Shown here: positions 45,985 to 58,367 of the stretch, in pieces
How positions within the stretch are numbered: position 1 is the stretch's first letter
Layout: every line of letters begins with the position of its first letter
Assembly: GCA_963942565.1 (NCBI GenBank)
Contig: OZ012689.1
Span: forward strand, 21,101,185 to 21,165,184
Length of the DNA stretch: 64,000 bases
Direction: 5' to 3'
Source of the DNA: Maea johnstoni
Lineage: Eukaryota; Annelida; Polychaeta; Spionida; Magelonidae
Position numbers and translations under genes: made by a program
The notes under the pieces: model-generated
The model's input: only the letters and a program-made list of their open reading frames with translations
Databases searched by the model: none
Told to the model about the DNA's origin: nothing

Positions 45985-46945
45985 GTGAAGATGTCACGTG
46001 AATAGACTGATATAAGATACATATACGTGTATATATAGAAGCTATTAACGGCCAATTACACCTTCAGGATCTTATACAATGAGAACATACTTTGACATGT
46101 GTACTTTGCACCCCGAGGAAAAATTAACATCCATACATCCATAATCCCACTCGCAAATACAACTATAAATAATTTCTCAAAATATTGCTTTGTTGCAAAG
46201 ATATACCCAAATGTCGATGTCAACGTGAATAGACTGATATAAGATACCTATACATGTACAGATAGAAGCTATTAACGGCCATGTTTAACCTCTTTGCACC
46301 CCGACGTAATTATTCAGTCAGCCAACTTCAGACGTAGATCATCAAATAGGGTAATATTTGAAAAATATTTGAAGAGACATTGTTAATCTCACTCGCAAAA
46401 ACAACTTTCGAAAAATAATTTCTGAAAATATTGCTTTGTCGCAAAGACATGCCCAAACGTCGATGTCAATATGAGGACTGATATAAGATATCTATATACA
46501 TAAAAGCTATTAACGTTCATGTTTAACCTCTTTGCACCGCGAGAAATTATTCAGTCAGCCAACTTCAGACGTAGATCATCAAATAGAGTAATATTTGAAA
46601 AATATTTGAAAAGGCATTGTTAATCTCACTCGCAAAAACATATTTCGGAAAATAATTTCTCAAAATGCTGCTTTTTCGCAAAGATATGCCCAAATGTCGA
46701 TGTCAATGTGAAGACTGATATAAGATATCTATATACATAAAAGTTATTAACGGCCATGTTTAACCTGTTTGCACCCAGGGGAAATATTCAGTCAGACAAC
46801 TTCGGGCGTAGATCACTGAATACATCAATATTTGAAAAATATTTGGAGAGGAATTGTTAATCTCACTCGCAAAAACAACTTCCGAAAAATGATTTCCCAA
46901 AATTTTGGTTTGTTGCAAAGATATATCCAAATGTCTCGGACACAG
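45985..46945. repeat. Tandem repeat, about 240-bp unit, four copies
   Basis: GACTGATATAAGATA recurs at about 46006, 46233, 46477 and 46714. Each unit contains GCTATTAACG, TTTAACCTCTTTGCACC, TCAGTCAGCCAACTTC and TTAATCTCACTCGCAAAAAC. The first unit is shortened. Confidence 0.9.
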
Positions 46946-47306
46946 ATGTAAATGGGTCAACATCGATTTGGAGTTTAATACAGCACTGTTACTCACACTC
47001 TGTTCCTTCTCCGCCTCCTTTCCTAGCTTTCCTCCCATATTTAGGTTTCCGGTATAGCAATATCTGATCCAAACAACTCTCCTTGGTACTATTGCATTAA
47101 TAGAAGCACGTCGAATTTGATCCTTGCTACAGCGTAATAGACGAGTGATTGAAGGGTCTTTTTTCACCGTGTGCCCCGGTGTGACCCGGTTTCGTGCAGG
47201 TTTGACTAATGCGAGTAATGACACGAATACTCCTATTGATGTCGAACAATTCACCAATTCAGGTATGCGGTTGTCGATATCAAAACAACGAGTTAGTGGG
47301 TCGTAT

Positions 47307-47310
<4 letters not shown>

Positions 47311-47398
<88 letters not shown>
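47311..47398. repeat. (CT)n microsatellite
   Basis: About 88 bp of CT with one interruption. Confidence 0.97.
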
Positions 47399-47399
<1 letters not shown>

Positions 47400-47879
47400 A
47401 ACATACCTTGTACATGTCTCAAATAACTTAAGATGGCCTTTTGGGTTAATAAGTGAACATGAGGTTATTTTGAGAGTTATGTTAAAGCCTACCTACCTTT
47501 GCTATTTTCCTTATCATAAGATCATAATACCTTTCAGGCAACATATCTACTTTGTACAGGCTAAATGGCCAAATAAAAGCAGAGTAAAGTAAAAACCTCA
47601 AACAGGTTGTATTTTATGAATTGCCTTTTATAAGATCAGTGCATGCCAAAAAATACATTTTTAGTGATGTGTTGAAAAGCTGCTATCAGAAATAGAGCTT
47701 TAACACTGAAAAACTTTAGGGAAAGATCTGACCACAGAATAAATACAAGAAAATGCATCGCTAGATAAATTTGGTAAAGTGGAGTGTGCATTGAAACAAA
47801 ATACACCTTGTATTGTTCTAAACATACCTTTAGTTCATTTGAAATATAAAATGATGCGGAATTTGAATGGTTTGTTTAT

Positions 47880-48085
47880 CGTCACGTTTTCTGCGCGATA
47901 TCTAGGCTAGATCGTGACGAGCAAGTTGCAAGTGGTGAAGGAAATTGGAGTGTCCTATCGCCTAACACCAAGTCACTGGTAACTTCATCACCTGCCCCGG
48001 CTGGCATCCGAACCCGGGCACTGGAGAGAGACAGCAAGCAATCAGTGGCAACGCCTACACCACTTCGCCGTGTGCGACCGGCCAT
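47880..48085 (-). mobile_element. tRNA-derived SINE, minus strand
   Basis: GGCATCCGAACCCGG is the inverse of the B box, followed by CACTTCGCCGTGTGCGACCGGCC, the inverse of the tRNA-like head. It abuts the next TIR element. Confidence 0.75.
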
Positions 48086-48093
48086 GTGTATAG

Positions 48094-49142
48094 CATTGAC
48101 CATTAGATATCCAGGGGGGGGGGGGGGGCGTGTATAGAATTGAAAATAATAATTGTGCCCTGAAATTCTTTGAAAAAATAATTGAGCCCTGATAATCAGT
48201 AAAAAAAAATTTTGAGCTCTGACTCCATGAAAAAAAAAGTTATTGGGCTCCGGCCAGATGACCCTGCACACCAAGAAAAAGGGTCTCAGATAAGGCTGAG
48301 AATGCATCTCAGAGCATCTAGAACCCTCTGGCTTCTGGGGGCCTTGAACGGCCCCCAGACCCCGGCCGCAATAGCAGTGTGCCACAGGCAGACAGGCCTG
48401 CACACCAAGAAAGGGTAAAAAAGGTAAATTGTTTTCTCAAAACAGGAAGACATTTTAATCTGGAATAACTCATTTAAGGCTCAGATAAGGCTGAGAATGT
48501 ATCTCAGAGCATCTAGAACCCTCTGGCTTCTGGGGCCTGCCGCAATGGCGGTGTGCCACAGGCAGACAGGCCTGCACACCAAGAAAGGGTAAAAAAGGTA
48601 AATTGTTTTCTCAAAACAGGGAGAATTTCCATCTGGAATGACTCATTTAGGGCTCAGATAAGGCTGAGAATGCATCTCAGAGCATCTAGAAACCACTGGC
48701 TTCTGGGGGCCTTGAGCGCCCCCAAGACCCCCGCCGCAATGGCACTGCAACACAGGCGGGCAGCCATGCACACAAAAAAGGGGGAAAAAGGTTAATTGTT
48801 TTCTCAAAAAAGAACAAGTTTTCGTATGGAATCACCTATTTGGGGTTCGGATAAGGCTGAGAATGCATCTGAGAGCATCTAGAACCTCTCTGGCTTCTGG
48901 GGGCCTTAACCCCTGACCCCCGCCGCAAATGGCAGTGCGCCACCGGCGGACGGCCCCCTGTGCGCCAATGGCATACGGACATGGACACCCTAGGTCCCTG
49001 AAAGTGATGAAAAAAATTGAGCCCTCAAAATCTGCGAAAAATAAATAATTGAGCCCTGAAACGATGAAAAAAATTATCAATGAAAAAGATTTGTGCCCTA
49101 ACTTCTATACACGGCCTCCCCCTGGATATCTAATGGTCAATG
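48094..49142. mobile_element. 1.05-kb TIR element with internal tandem repeats
   Basis: CATTGACCATTAGATATCCAGGGGG at the left faces its inverse at the right, and CGTGTATAG continues the match past a G run at 48114-48128. Inside are about four units of 170-195 bp, each with AGATAAGGCTGAGAATGCATCT, CTCTGGCTTCTGGGG and GCCGCAATGGCAGTGC-like words. No coding region. Non-autonomous DNA transposon; family unknown. Confidence 0.8.
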
Positions 49143-49383
49143 CCTAAGAATGTGTTGACGTTCATAACAATCTAGGCCAGTGCTGCTGCTACTAGGCAAC
49201 TTCTTTCTGCTGGATACAATTATCAAGTTTTTCTTTACTACATACTAGTAATTGTGGCATCTGTTATTTCGATGGTTGTTTTTCACTTTTGGCGCAATTG
49301 TTTGCCAATTAGGGAGTTAAAAACTGATAATGGAACTTGGTAGGTAACCCGACATTGACATTAGAATGTTGATTGCTGCCCTT

Positions 49384-49700
49384 AACCCTTCCAATGCTGA
49401 TGATACTTTCGTCAGCCAGACAGTTTAAAGAAACTTGCAGGCAAAAGCAAAGTTGAGAAAAATATCGGCAGGAGAAATGTTGTCTAAAACTTCACCAACA
49501 ACTCTCCTTGAAATATTTTGTAAAATCATTCTTTATTCCAAAGTTATTGTCAAAAGTATCAAAGATCCAGACGACAATTTTAAAAGAATCTTTTAAGCAT
49601 TAATGGATTTAAAAAGATGTAATGCCTCATTTTTCAGCAGATGGAACTTGCCTCTTTACAGCGGGCTGTATGGCTACGACAAAACCATGGGTACTAGTAT
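49384..49700. repeat. Unoccupied paralogue of the 6.6-kb transposon's target repeat
   Basis: Starts TTAACCCTTCCAATGC like the piggyBac-like MITE family but continues into sequence shared with both flanks of the large transposon. The aligned junction has a single AAAA where the occupied copy has two TTAAs around the element. Confidence 0.75.
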
Positions 49701-50194
49701 ATCAAAATGTGATATAAATCATCTTTCCAACAATCCCAATGTAATGCATCAATTACACCGGAATTGATCACAATAAAATCCAAGTTAAGCATTTTAAATG
49801 TTTCCGTTCTACGTTCTGGGTAGCAAAAGGAAATAGTTAGCATCTGAAGTCCGTTTAAATTTTCTTAGGTAATTATATCAATATCAAATTCTTTTCCTCT
49901 TACCTTTCGTGGTTCAAACATAATTAATATTTAGGATACCGGTTCTGTTTCCTCTCACTTTTCGATGCGTAACTTCGAATTTTTGGATTAAACCAAAGTC
50001 GACGACAGTTCTCTTTCTTTTTTTAATTCAAATTGCACATATGTGCAACAGGTTTTTTATTCTCCCTAAACATGTCAAACAATTTGGTTTTTACAACAAT
50101 AGTAGTATATAATTTTGTCTTGGCTAATCAAATTACGAAGCATTCCCCCTTCCTTGTATACAATCATACAATGATAAAGTGATATATGCCATAG

Positions 50195-50554
50195 CAGGGC
50201 TCTACGGTCCCCAGAAGGGCCAGGTAGGTTGGCGGGGCTACCTGAGCCCAAAATCAGGTAGTCCTGCCAGCATTTTAGGTAGTCCCGCCATTTATTCCAA
50301 AAAGGTTCTTTTTCCCCCTTTTCATGTTAGTAATGGTACTTATGCTTTTTTCTTCTATTTTTAAGGTTGCATGCTTAAGGAATGCTATATTTTTCTTTTT
50401 TTCGCTACCATTTTGTTGGATTTTAGTGGGGAACTTCCCCAGGATTCAGGTAGTCCAGCGGGACTACCTGAATCCAACTTTAGGTAGCCCGATAGGGCTG
50501 TTTTTGGAATTCAGATCTCCCGGGAGATGGGACTATGCTATATGTTGAGCCCTG
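50195..50554. mobile_element. hAT-like MITE with 5-bp CATAG duplication
   Basis: Begins CAGGGCTC and ends GAGCCCTG, with CATAG at 50190-50194 and 50555-50559. The interior repeats AGGTAGTCC-like words (CAGGTAGTCCTGCC, AGGTAGTCCCGCC, CAGGTAGTCCAGCGGG) in both orientations. 360 bp. Confidence 0.78.
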
Positions 50555-50699
50555 CATAGGATATTCTAACAACACATTTATAGGTTGTTCTTCTTAAAAG
50601 AAGAAATAATCTTTGTCAAAGTAGTTATAATTTGTCTACAACATTTCTTTTAGGCGTTTTGTAGTTTCTTGGGCGGGGCTGTCTGCAAGGTCGAGGGGA

Positions 50700-50890
50700 A
50701 GGCTGGCCCCCGATAGTCGTTATCTAGGGCGTTGCTCTCACCTCTGTCCGTATTCAAATCTGGCTCGAGGCATGTGAGAATGTTACCAGTGGCTTGCGAT
50801 TAGTGGGTCGTTTTCCCCAGGTAGTGTAGTATTTGACTACACTCCGTCTACAACTGGTTTTACAGATCAGGATTAAGCTTTACCATGGCC
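50700..50890 (+). mobile_element. Diverged tRNA-derived SINE
   Basis: ATTCAAATCTGGCTCGAGG stands in for the B-box region, then CATGTGAGAATGTTACCAGTGG and CTACAACTGG as in other copies. Confidence 0.55.
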
Positions 50891-50899
50891 GATACAGCG

Positions 50900-52550
50900 A
50901 AGAAAAACAAAAGTATAAACCCAATTGTCCCTATCAATAGCGTTGAAACTCTGAGTGTAAAATTGCTGTGCGAAATTTCACCTCTGCAAAAAGAGACCTG
51001 TCACAGTGACCCACATAAATCTATCATGTGCTCTGACATTCTATACCACGACACTGAAGAGGTATTCATGCATAGCAACGTGTGCGGCCAAACAACAATC
51101 ATGATGTAGCGAGAAAGATGAGAAATTCAATTCATTTGATGTCACAAATCTAAAAAAAAATAGTTTGACATTATGTTATATTTCACTTTTAAACTGTGAC
51201 TACGCATTATGTCAGTTCGTTTGTCAGGATTTTCGCAGCTCTATTATACCGCGTAAGGTAATGACATGAGAATATTTTAGTTGCAAAGATACAAACTACA
51301 GTCCTGCTCAACGCCAAACATTTGTAAAGAGATCATACAACCCTACTATACTAATGAAGATTCAGTGGTAGTCCAATCAAACATTTTAGCATTTTTCTTT
51401 TCGGAGTGATGTCCCATTAGCCTTTTCTCCTTTCTGGTGTTGTGTAATTCCGGATCATCCGTTATATGTGTGATTCCTGATGATGTGTCATCAACCCTGT
51501 GTACTTCCTTGGGATGTTTTTTTCGCCCAGTGTAGCTCCTAGCCAGTGTTCAAATGAGGAGGAAAGACATAAGGAAAGAACATTCAGTCACATGAGATGA
51601 GCAGTACATTCTCACTGGAGGAAGCATTTGAAGCAATAATAATGACCCTGCGTAAAGCTTGGTATTGTGTAATTGGCCTTGTGCTATTCTTGGCGATGTG
51701 TTCTTGGCACTGCAACTGCTATTGATGTGTTCTTGGCCCAGTCTAATTCCCGGAGATGCATTTTTATCCCATGTTTTACTCCATACCCTTATGTGATCGC
51801 TCCTATTTAATTCCTGGTGCTGCACTTTTGTGGGTGTGCACCCCCTTCCCTCTTTATTGTGGCTCGCCAGACATCTCTTATGTACTCCGTCCCTTTATCA
51901 AGATTTTTATAGCGACGGACTCTAATCCAATACGCATTGATTGTCATGGCCGTGTTTTTATATCAAGTTCGACAGTCGTCTTTCTTTAAGATCTTTATTT
52001 GATATTACGATCATGCACATGCTGTAAATCCTGCATAATAGCTGGTGTCAGTTCTTTGTGCCTGTGTACAATTCATTGGACTCTCCTGTGACATCAAGGC
52101 GACGGCATGCTTTCTAACAGTGTCTAAGCCTACATGATCTCAATAAATCCCCTATCTGAAAGCAATTCGTCAGTAACAAACAGCATTGGCTAGTCTGAAC
52201 GAGTCACCAGTTATAAATAATTTTGGGTTGTATTCTGCTATCAATTTAAGTGAATCACTTCTGTGCTTCTTAGGTAACAGCGTGACGCCTTAGAAATGTT
52301 CCCAATAGTTTATCATTCTGCGGCAACTTCTACAAACTCACGGGTAATTCTCACATGGTTAAACGGCCCTCACTTCGTATCCATTCACATTTTAATTCAG
52401 AGTTCATGAGCTATGGATTTATGGGAGTAAAAAATCAGCCGTTGACTTATGCAAGTCCTAGTACATGGTTCCCGGGCTATGATTTGACTATAATTTATAG
52501 GAAAGGATCATTCGACCAATCATTCCATCGAAGACGATTGGAACACTCGC
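50900..52550. other. Region with no recognised gene
   Basis: Around 51420-51850 there is a loose periodicity of GTGTAATTCC-GGATGTGTT words about 40 bp apart, a degenerate minisatellite. Nothing else was supported. Confidence 0.35.
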
Positions 52551-52559
52551 AAAGGTCTC

Positions 52560-53560
52560 TTCATATACATGTTTTGTCTATTAACTTTCATTTGCTGATG
52601 CTCTTTAGTATTGCTGAGAAAAGCATAAGCAATCACTGAACTACTCTCAAAGATATCTTCTCATTTAGGCCTTTAAATCAAATATGGCCTGAAATATGTT
52701 AAATGATAGTATATTCATATTAATATAAATATCCATGTAGCCTATTAATGAAACACTATTCTTAAGGATCACTCATATTTTAAAAAGGTAATGAGAAAAA
52801 GCAAGCCCTATCCCTAAAAAGTCTCTCCAATGTTTCTTATATTTGGTCTACAACTCCTGACACTTTCTTACGACATTGTGGAAATGCGTGACCTATACTT
52901 GAAACTGTTCACGGTCTCTTCTTTCCTCATTTTGGTCTATAACTCATAGTTTCTGATACTCTCGAATTTTACTGAGGAAAGCATGACCTTTTATTAAAAA
53001 AAACACTCTCCATGGTCTGTGATTTATTTTGGCCCACAACTCCTATTTTTTTACACTTTCTAATAGTAAAGACAAAAGAAGTATAACCTATCACTGAAAC
53101 ACTATTGTTTGTTCTTATTGTTGACCTATAACTCATTAAGTGCTGACGTTTAATTCTCGCACTAAATGCATGGGCAGCCCGGGCACAATAGACGCCCGAT
53201 TGCCATCCTGCTTTCTAGCCAGGGATGCATGGATGACCTCACACTTTAACGTAGCTTTGCTTCGCATGCTGCGTGGGTCATTAATGTGCTTGGCTTATTT
53301 TTTGACATGTTATCCATGGGTGTTAGTACAGCCAGACACTGGCAGACTTCAAGTCGGCCGGTGTAGGATCTAAATGTTTGTATTGTACTTCCTGAGCCTT
53401 CAGAAAAGTGCTGAGAAAAGGTATAATATATCATTAAAACTCCCTTTAAGACTTCTAGTTTTTGGCCTATAACAAAATCTCCATAACTTTCGAATATTTT
53501 TTAGAAAGCGTAAATTATTATTGAAAAACTCACCGTAATTTCCAACGGCTCCACTTTTGA
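52560..53560. repeat. Degenerate tandem repeat, unit about 110-120 bp
   Basis: TTTTGGCCTATAACTCCT, CTGAGAAAAGCATGACCTATCACTGAAAC and TCTGATACTTTCGAATTTT-like phrases recur about seven times with heavy divergence. About 250 bp near 53145-53390 do not fit the pattern and look inserted. Confidence 0.6.
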
Positions 53561-54021
53561 CTGTTCAGCCCCCATCAGTATGTAATTTAGCAGATACTTT
53601 GTAACAATCTTCTCTCTGGATAGTGCGTGCTAGTAAGTGAGCTGTTTCAACCAAGACTGAGCAATTTGAACCATCTCGTCGTCACACTCCAACGCACTTT
53701 CTAACACCTATTCATCTTAACACTTGTGAGCCCACTTTATACTTTTGCCCACAAATATCTGGAGCCAATTTTCAACATCCAGTACCGCGTATTTATGTTT
53801 CAATGCTTAGCATCTTGAATGCCCTGGATACTGACTATATGCATGTACATTTCTTCACTTATCATACGTTTTCAAAGCTACCAAGATTGAGATTTTATAT
53901 ATCGTCAAAACTATATATGGAATGTGGATTAGAGACAAACATAGTTTCAAAAATTCAAATAAAAAGGTTTTTATGTTTGACTATGAGAAAAATAAACATC
54001 GGCCCAGCGAAGCCATGTGGC

Positions 54022-54080
54022 TACGATGGTGCAGGTGTGAATGGCAGATTTTTTCTGCTATTCACACCTGCACCATTGTA
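54022..54080. mobile_element. Palindromic MITE, TACGATGGTGCAGG family, copy 4
   Basis: The shortest copy, 59 bp, almost only the two TIRs joined through GCAGATTTTTTCTGC. Confidence 0.85.
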
Positions 54081-54082
54081 AT

Positions 54083-55710
54083 CATCTAATGGGCTGCTGT
54101 TATCTATCAGACTGCTGTTAGTAAACGTGGTTGTGTTTTAAAATGATTTTAGAAAATGGGTGTGTGACATTAATAAAGGCTTTATTTTACACATGAAAAT
54201 CTGCTCATGGTCATACAACATTTATACACTGAAATATTTTAGTAGTCATGTAACACTAATACATTTTAGGTTTTCAAAGGGCAATTGGCAATGATAGCTT
54301 ATGCAAAGCATAATGGATTTCTGAATGTGGGGTATATTGAATGGATTTAAGTGGATTTTAAGTTTTAGATGCGAAGGTCACCTTGTCGAATGCCCTACCA
54401 TGCCCTTAATGACTGCTTCTCAGGAATAAAAGTAGCCTATTCCAAAACATGGCAAAAGAAACTGGCAAGTGGCTCCTCCTTTACGTGGGTATGGTAATTA
54501 GAAAATCCAGAAACTATTTGGCGTGCTTCTACATGACTACTTCTCATATGCAATAGATGGCAGCAAAGTATTTACTGTATATCATTACATAACGTTAACG
54601 TATAGCAAAAATCTTAATAGGGCTAGATGCACTGTAGTGAACTTTGGTCGGGAATCTTTTTCGTGTCAGTTAACCACTTGAAAATGGTGCAAATAAATTG
54701 ATCTTTAAGAGTACTTTTCTTACTTTTTACATCTTTAAGATAAACACACTTAAGCTGTCATCTATTACATACGATAAAAAATGTCCTTTGAAAGCAAATT
54801 CATCTTGTGTGGTGCACCTCTAGCATTACTAGTATCTTATGATTGAGATCTGAGTGTTCAATATTCATATTGACCTATTAAACATAATGATCTGACACAT
54901 GTGTAATGTTGTACCGACCGAAAATGTATAAGAATAAATATGTCCTTATCATGGACCAAAGGTAACCATCCATGAACTGTTAATGACCGTGTGTAGGAAT
55001 ACATTATGATGATAATGTGAAGTAAAATAAAGATTCTGGGCTTCGCTGGATCCCCATAAGCGGGTTGGCCTGGTCGCTATATAAATGTGCTGCGTTGCGG
55101 AGGGCTGTCTATGGTGCTTCTACAACTGAAATATCCCCTGGAACTTTTCATGAATAGGTATGTGGGGATTTCTTCACGGTTCCGGGTTTTTATAACGTCG
55201 CGATATGATCAAAGCTGTTGAAAGCGACGTAAAAGCTAATTCCTTTGAGAGATCATGATTTTAAGTTCATAATTCACGCACTCCATACATTCACTTGTAA
55301 GTGACATATTTCACGATGATTTGATTATGGGATTTCATGAGGGTTTATGACATTTGTTGAGCAAGGAACGCAGACTCCTAATTTCGTCTAAAGAGCTTAA
55401 CGAGAACTGATCGATGTATGAACTAAAGTGACCTCACATTAATAGGCTTGCCATTGTTGCTCATTTTCTCGGTCGTGGGATTAGCCCCAAAGAGCAACTA
55501 CGTTATCACGATGCAATGCTAACCATCAGCAATAAAAAAAACACTACACTCAAAAAAGAGTGCAGACTTAAATTAGAACACGATGAATAATTTTTCGAGT
55601 GTGATAAAAATATAAAATTATTCCATTGTATACTGGCTTTACATTACTTGGGGGTTCGTGACTTATCTTGATCATGGTCAGACGTGTTGCTGCATAATAT
55701 ACAAATTGGG
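54083..55710. other. Region with no recognised feature
   Basis: AT-rich; no coding region or named repeat supported. Confidence 0.3.
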
Positions 55711-55713
55711 TTA

Positions 55714-56173
55714 GGCCACTCCAATTTATTTACTTGTCTTACGTGCTCAGGAGGTAGGAAATGAGCCATTTTGGAATAAAAAAAAAAGTTGAAAAATGTG
55801 ACTTTTTTTATTTTTTTTTAGAGTCTGACGACTAGGACTGGTAGCGATTTGTTTCTACCAGCCTATTCTCAACTGAATAAAATCAATCAATCTATTAATC
55901 CCTGTAACCTGAAGGGTGGGAGGTATACCTCCTCAAGTCTGAGGCTCTACTACAGCAATGATAGCTTCCTGTAGTTGAATGAATCACACTTACAAAGAAT
56001 ATTCTTAGACCTTACACTTTTTTTCTTTTTTTTTTTGGAGTCTGACAGAAAATTTCAAAACCACTTTCGTCCGTAAGACACCAAAGATGACTTTTTTTTC
56101 TTTTTTTTTGGAGTCTGACAGGATTTTTTTTCCAAAAAAAGCTCGTAAGACAAGTAATTAAATTGGAGTGGCC
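55714..56173. mobile_element. Harbinger-like MITE, copy 2 (inverted relative to copy 1)
   Basis: TTA on both sides, ends GGCCACTCCAATTTA and its inverse, 460 bp. The interior is the inverse of 34284-34734. It lies about 190 bp upstream of the first exon of the Ig gene. Confidence 0.82.
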
Positions 56174-56366
56174 TTACCAAAAAAGTGTTGGATAGACCAA
56201 TCAGTGTTATCTCTGGAATGCGGTCCTACTCTGTCACTATTTGGACAACTAGTCACTGTTCCCTATAGCTGCAACAGAGAAGGTTACAGCTTCAGATCAG
56301 AAGGACTGCTGTATACAGTATAGTATTGAGTCTGTAGAAGTTAGATTCTAATACTTGCCTTTCACG

Positions 56367-56397
56367 ATGGCCATCAGAAAGCATCACTTATTCAAAG
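56367..56397 (+). CDS. Ig-domain gene, first coding exon (start of signal peptide)
   Basis: ATG at 56367 encodes MAIRKHHLFK and one further base, ending CAAAG before the donor GTAAGA in phase 1. Joined to the phase-1 exon at 58368 it gives MAIRKHHLFKGFLVMIGLAV and then LHGKTQA. That is a basic head, a hydrophobic core and a small-residue cleavage region, a textbook secretory signal peptide. The fit of phase and signal structure is the evidence. The exon is only 31 coding bases long, so it needs transcript support. Confidence 0.65.
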
Positions 56398-58367
56398 GTA
56401 AGAATCCATCTTGACCTGGTATAGAGATACCAGAGTGTATAATGAGAATGAGCATTAGAATATGATTGTAATTAATTTGGAATTTCCATTGTCGCCAAAT
56501 TTTCTTCGATATATAGGCGAAATTCTTAAATAGCCAGTTGGAAGTGTTGAATTAAACCGAGGGTTTTTTTTGTATCACTTGTCACAAAAATAGAACAGAA
56601 ATCAAAAATGATGAAATAATGATATATGACCAAGACTGTTTTAGATCTTAAGATAAAGTTTTCATTGTGTATTGTAAGATTGTTTTAGGCTGGAGGGGTG
56701 TTGCTATTAATCCTACATCACAGATCGGTACCTCATGGGTCCTTCCTTATATTTGAAAGCTTTCGGAATACTAATTTTTGACAGAAAAAAAGAAAGTTTC
56801 AAACTCTCTCAGCAATTAATATCAAAAACGTGTGAATATTTATGTCAACCCTGCCATTCTGGATGGTTACCCTTTATGCCAATGTGACGAACCTTGATAC
56901 TGAGGAGAATCACTTTGAAATGGTATATACTGTTTAATCACTTTAACTGTACAGTTACTTTAAGTAAAACAATGAGATTACAATCGTAACTTCGGTTCTA
57001 TGTCTAGTACTTACGTTTTCAAAAGGGGTTGTAAAATGTTGCATTTGGGCTTTTGGCCAAATTCAATGGAAAGCAGCATGCGAAAAAGTCGCTATGCTTT
57101 AAGGTGGCTTATGGGAATAATTTGTGAATAAAGAATATTTTGAAATTATGTATATCGTATAGCCTAACCCTTTTTTCTATTCATCAGAACAACTATGATC
57201 GTCTAGAGCATCACTCGGTAGAATGACAAACCATGATATTCTGCGAATCTAATACTGGCTTGACATGTAATTGGAAGCAGAACGTGTTTTGTGCTCGCTC
57301 CTGGGTATCAGAATTGCCAACATATAGTTGATTCTAATATGGAACTTATGTATCACATGTGAACGAATGGAATTGTTTCAATTCAAAAAGGTTTCATTAA
57401 ATCGTTAGTATCATTCGATAGAAGTGGAATTTCTGCAACGATCCCTTTAATATCATTTAACGTATTTCTCTACCGTGTCCCATTGTGCTTTCATGCTCTA
57501 TTTGTTATGGCGTTTACGGTGTAATTCTCGCTGCTGCTAATCTCGCTATCTTCATCATTGACTGTAATGTAGTATTGAAAGGGGTAGGAGTGCCCATGAC
57601 AAGTCCACGTGTCAGGTTAGACCTGTAAAGGTGAGACTCTTGCTGCCAGTATATACTGGAACAGGCAAAGTTCGCGAGTGCGATAATTTCGCGGATTCGC
57701 GAACTTGCATCGCCCTCGCGAACTTAGCACACGATATCGATTGGGTGGATTGTTATCCTTCCCGCCACACGAGGTGATGGCGTGTCGGTCGCATACCGTG
57801 AATTTCGCCACTAGTATTGTCGATTTTCATATTGTCGATTTTAGGTTTCTGGTTGTAGGACTGGCGTTTCTCACCGTGAGGACCTTGCGACCAGTAGGTG
57901 GTATCAATTTGCATGTTGCGTTTTTAGGTTTTCTGGTAGTAGCAGGACTGGCGTTTTTCCACTGTGAGATCTTTGCGACCAGTGGATTGTATCAAATTTC
58001 ACGCTGTGTTTTAGGTTTTCTGGTAGTGGTAGGACTGTCGTTTTTCCACTGTCAGAACCGTGCGTCCAGTAAATGGTATTGATGTGAATGGTGTGTTGTT
58101 AGGTTTTCTGGTAGTGGCAGGACTGGCGTTTTTCCACTATGAGTAAAAGTAAATGGTATCAATTTGCCTGTTGTGTTTTAGGGTTTTCTGCTTGTGGTAG
58201 GACTGGTGTGCTTCCACATTGAGATCCTTGGGATCAATTGATAGTATCAATATCCTTGTTGTGTGTTTTAGTGTTGTTGTTTTTTGAGTCGTCCAGGACA
58301 TGCGTTTTTCCCCTTGTGAGATCCCAGCGACCTGTAGATGGTATCAATCTTCTTCTCGTGTTTTTAG
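56398..58367 (+). other. Ig-domain gene intron 1
   Basis: 1,970 bp, GTAAGA to TTTTTAG. The last 530 bp are the leader/acceptor minisatellite. Around 57661-57725 there is a self-inverted, GC-rich piece (GTTCGCGAGTGCGATAA, GATTCGCGAAC) that may be a small MITE. Confidence 0.6.

Noticed and set aside
46760-47592. 220-residue minus frame and plus frames across the CT repeat
   Set aside because: Low-complexity RERE/SLSL coding with no recognisable domain.
47880-48403. 173-residue minus-strand frame
   Set aside because: Spans a SINE, a G run and a non-autonomous element; no coherent protein.
52355-52639. 94-residue plus-strand frame with GYDLTIIYRKG
   Set aside because: No recognised domain, no splice support, and it borders a degenerate tandem repeat.
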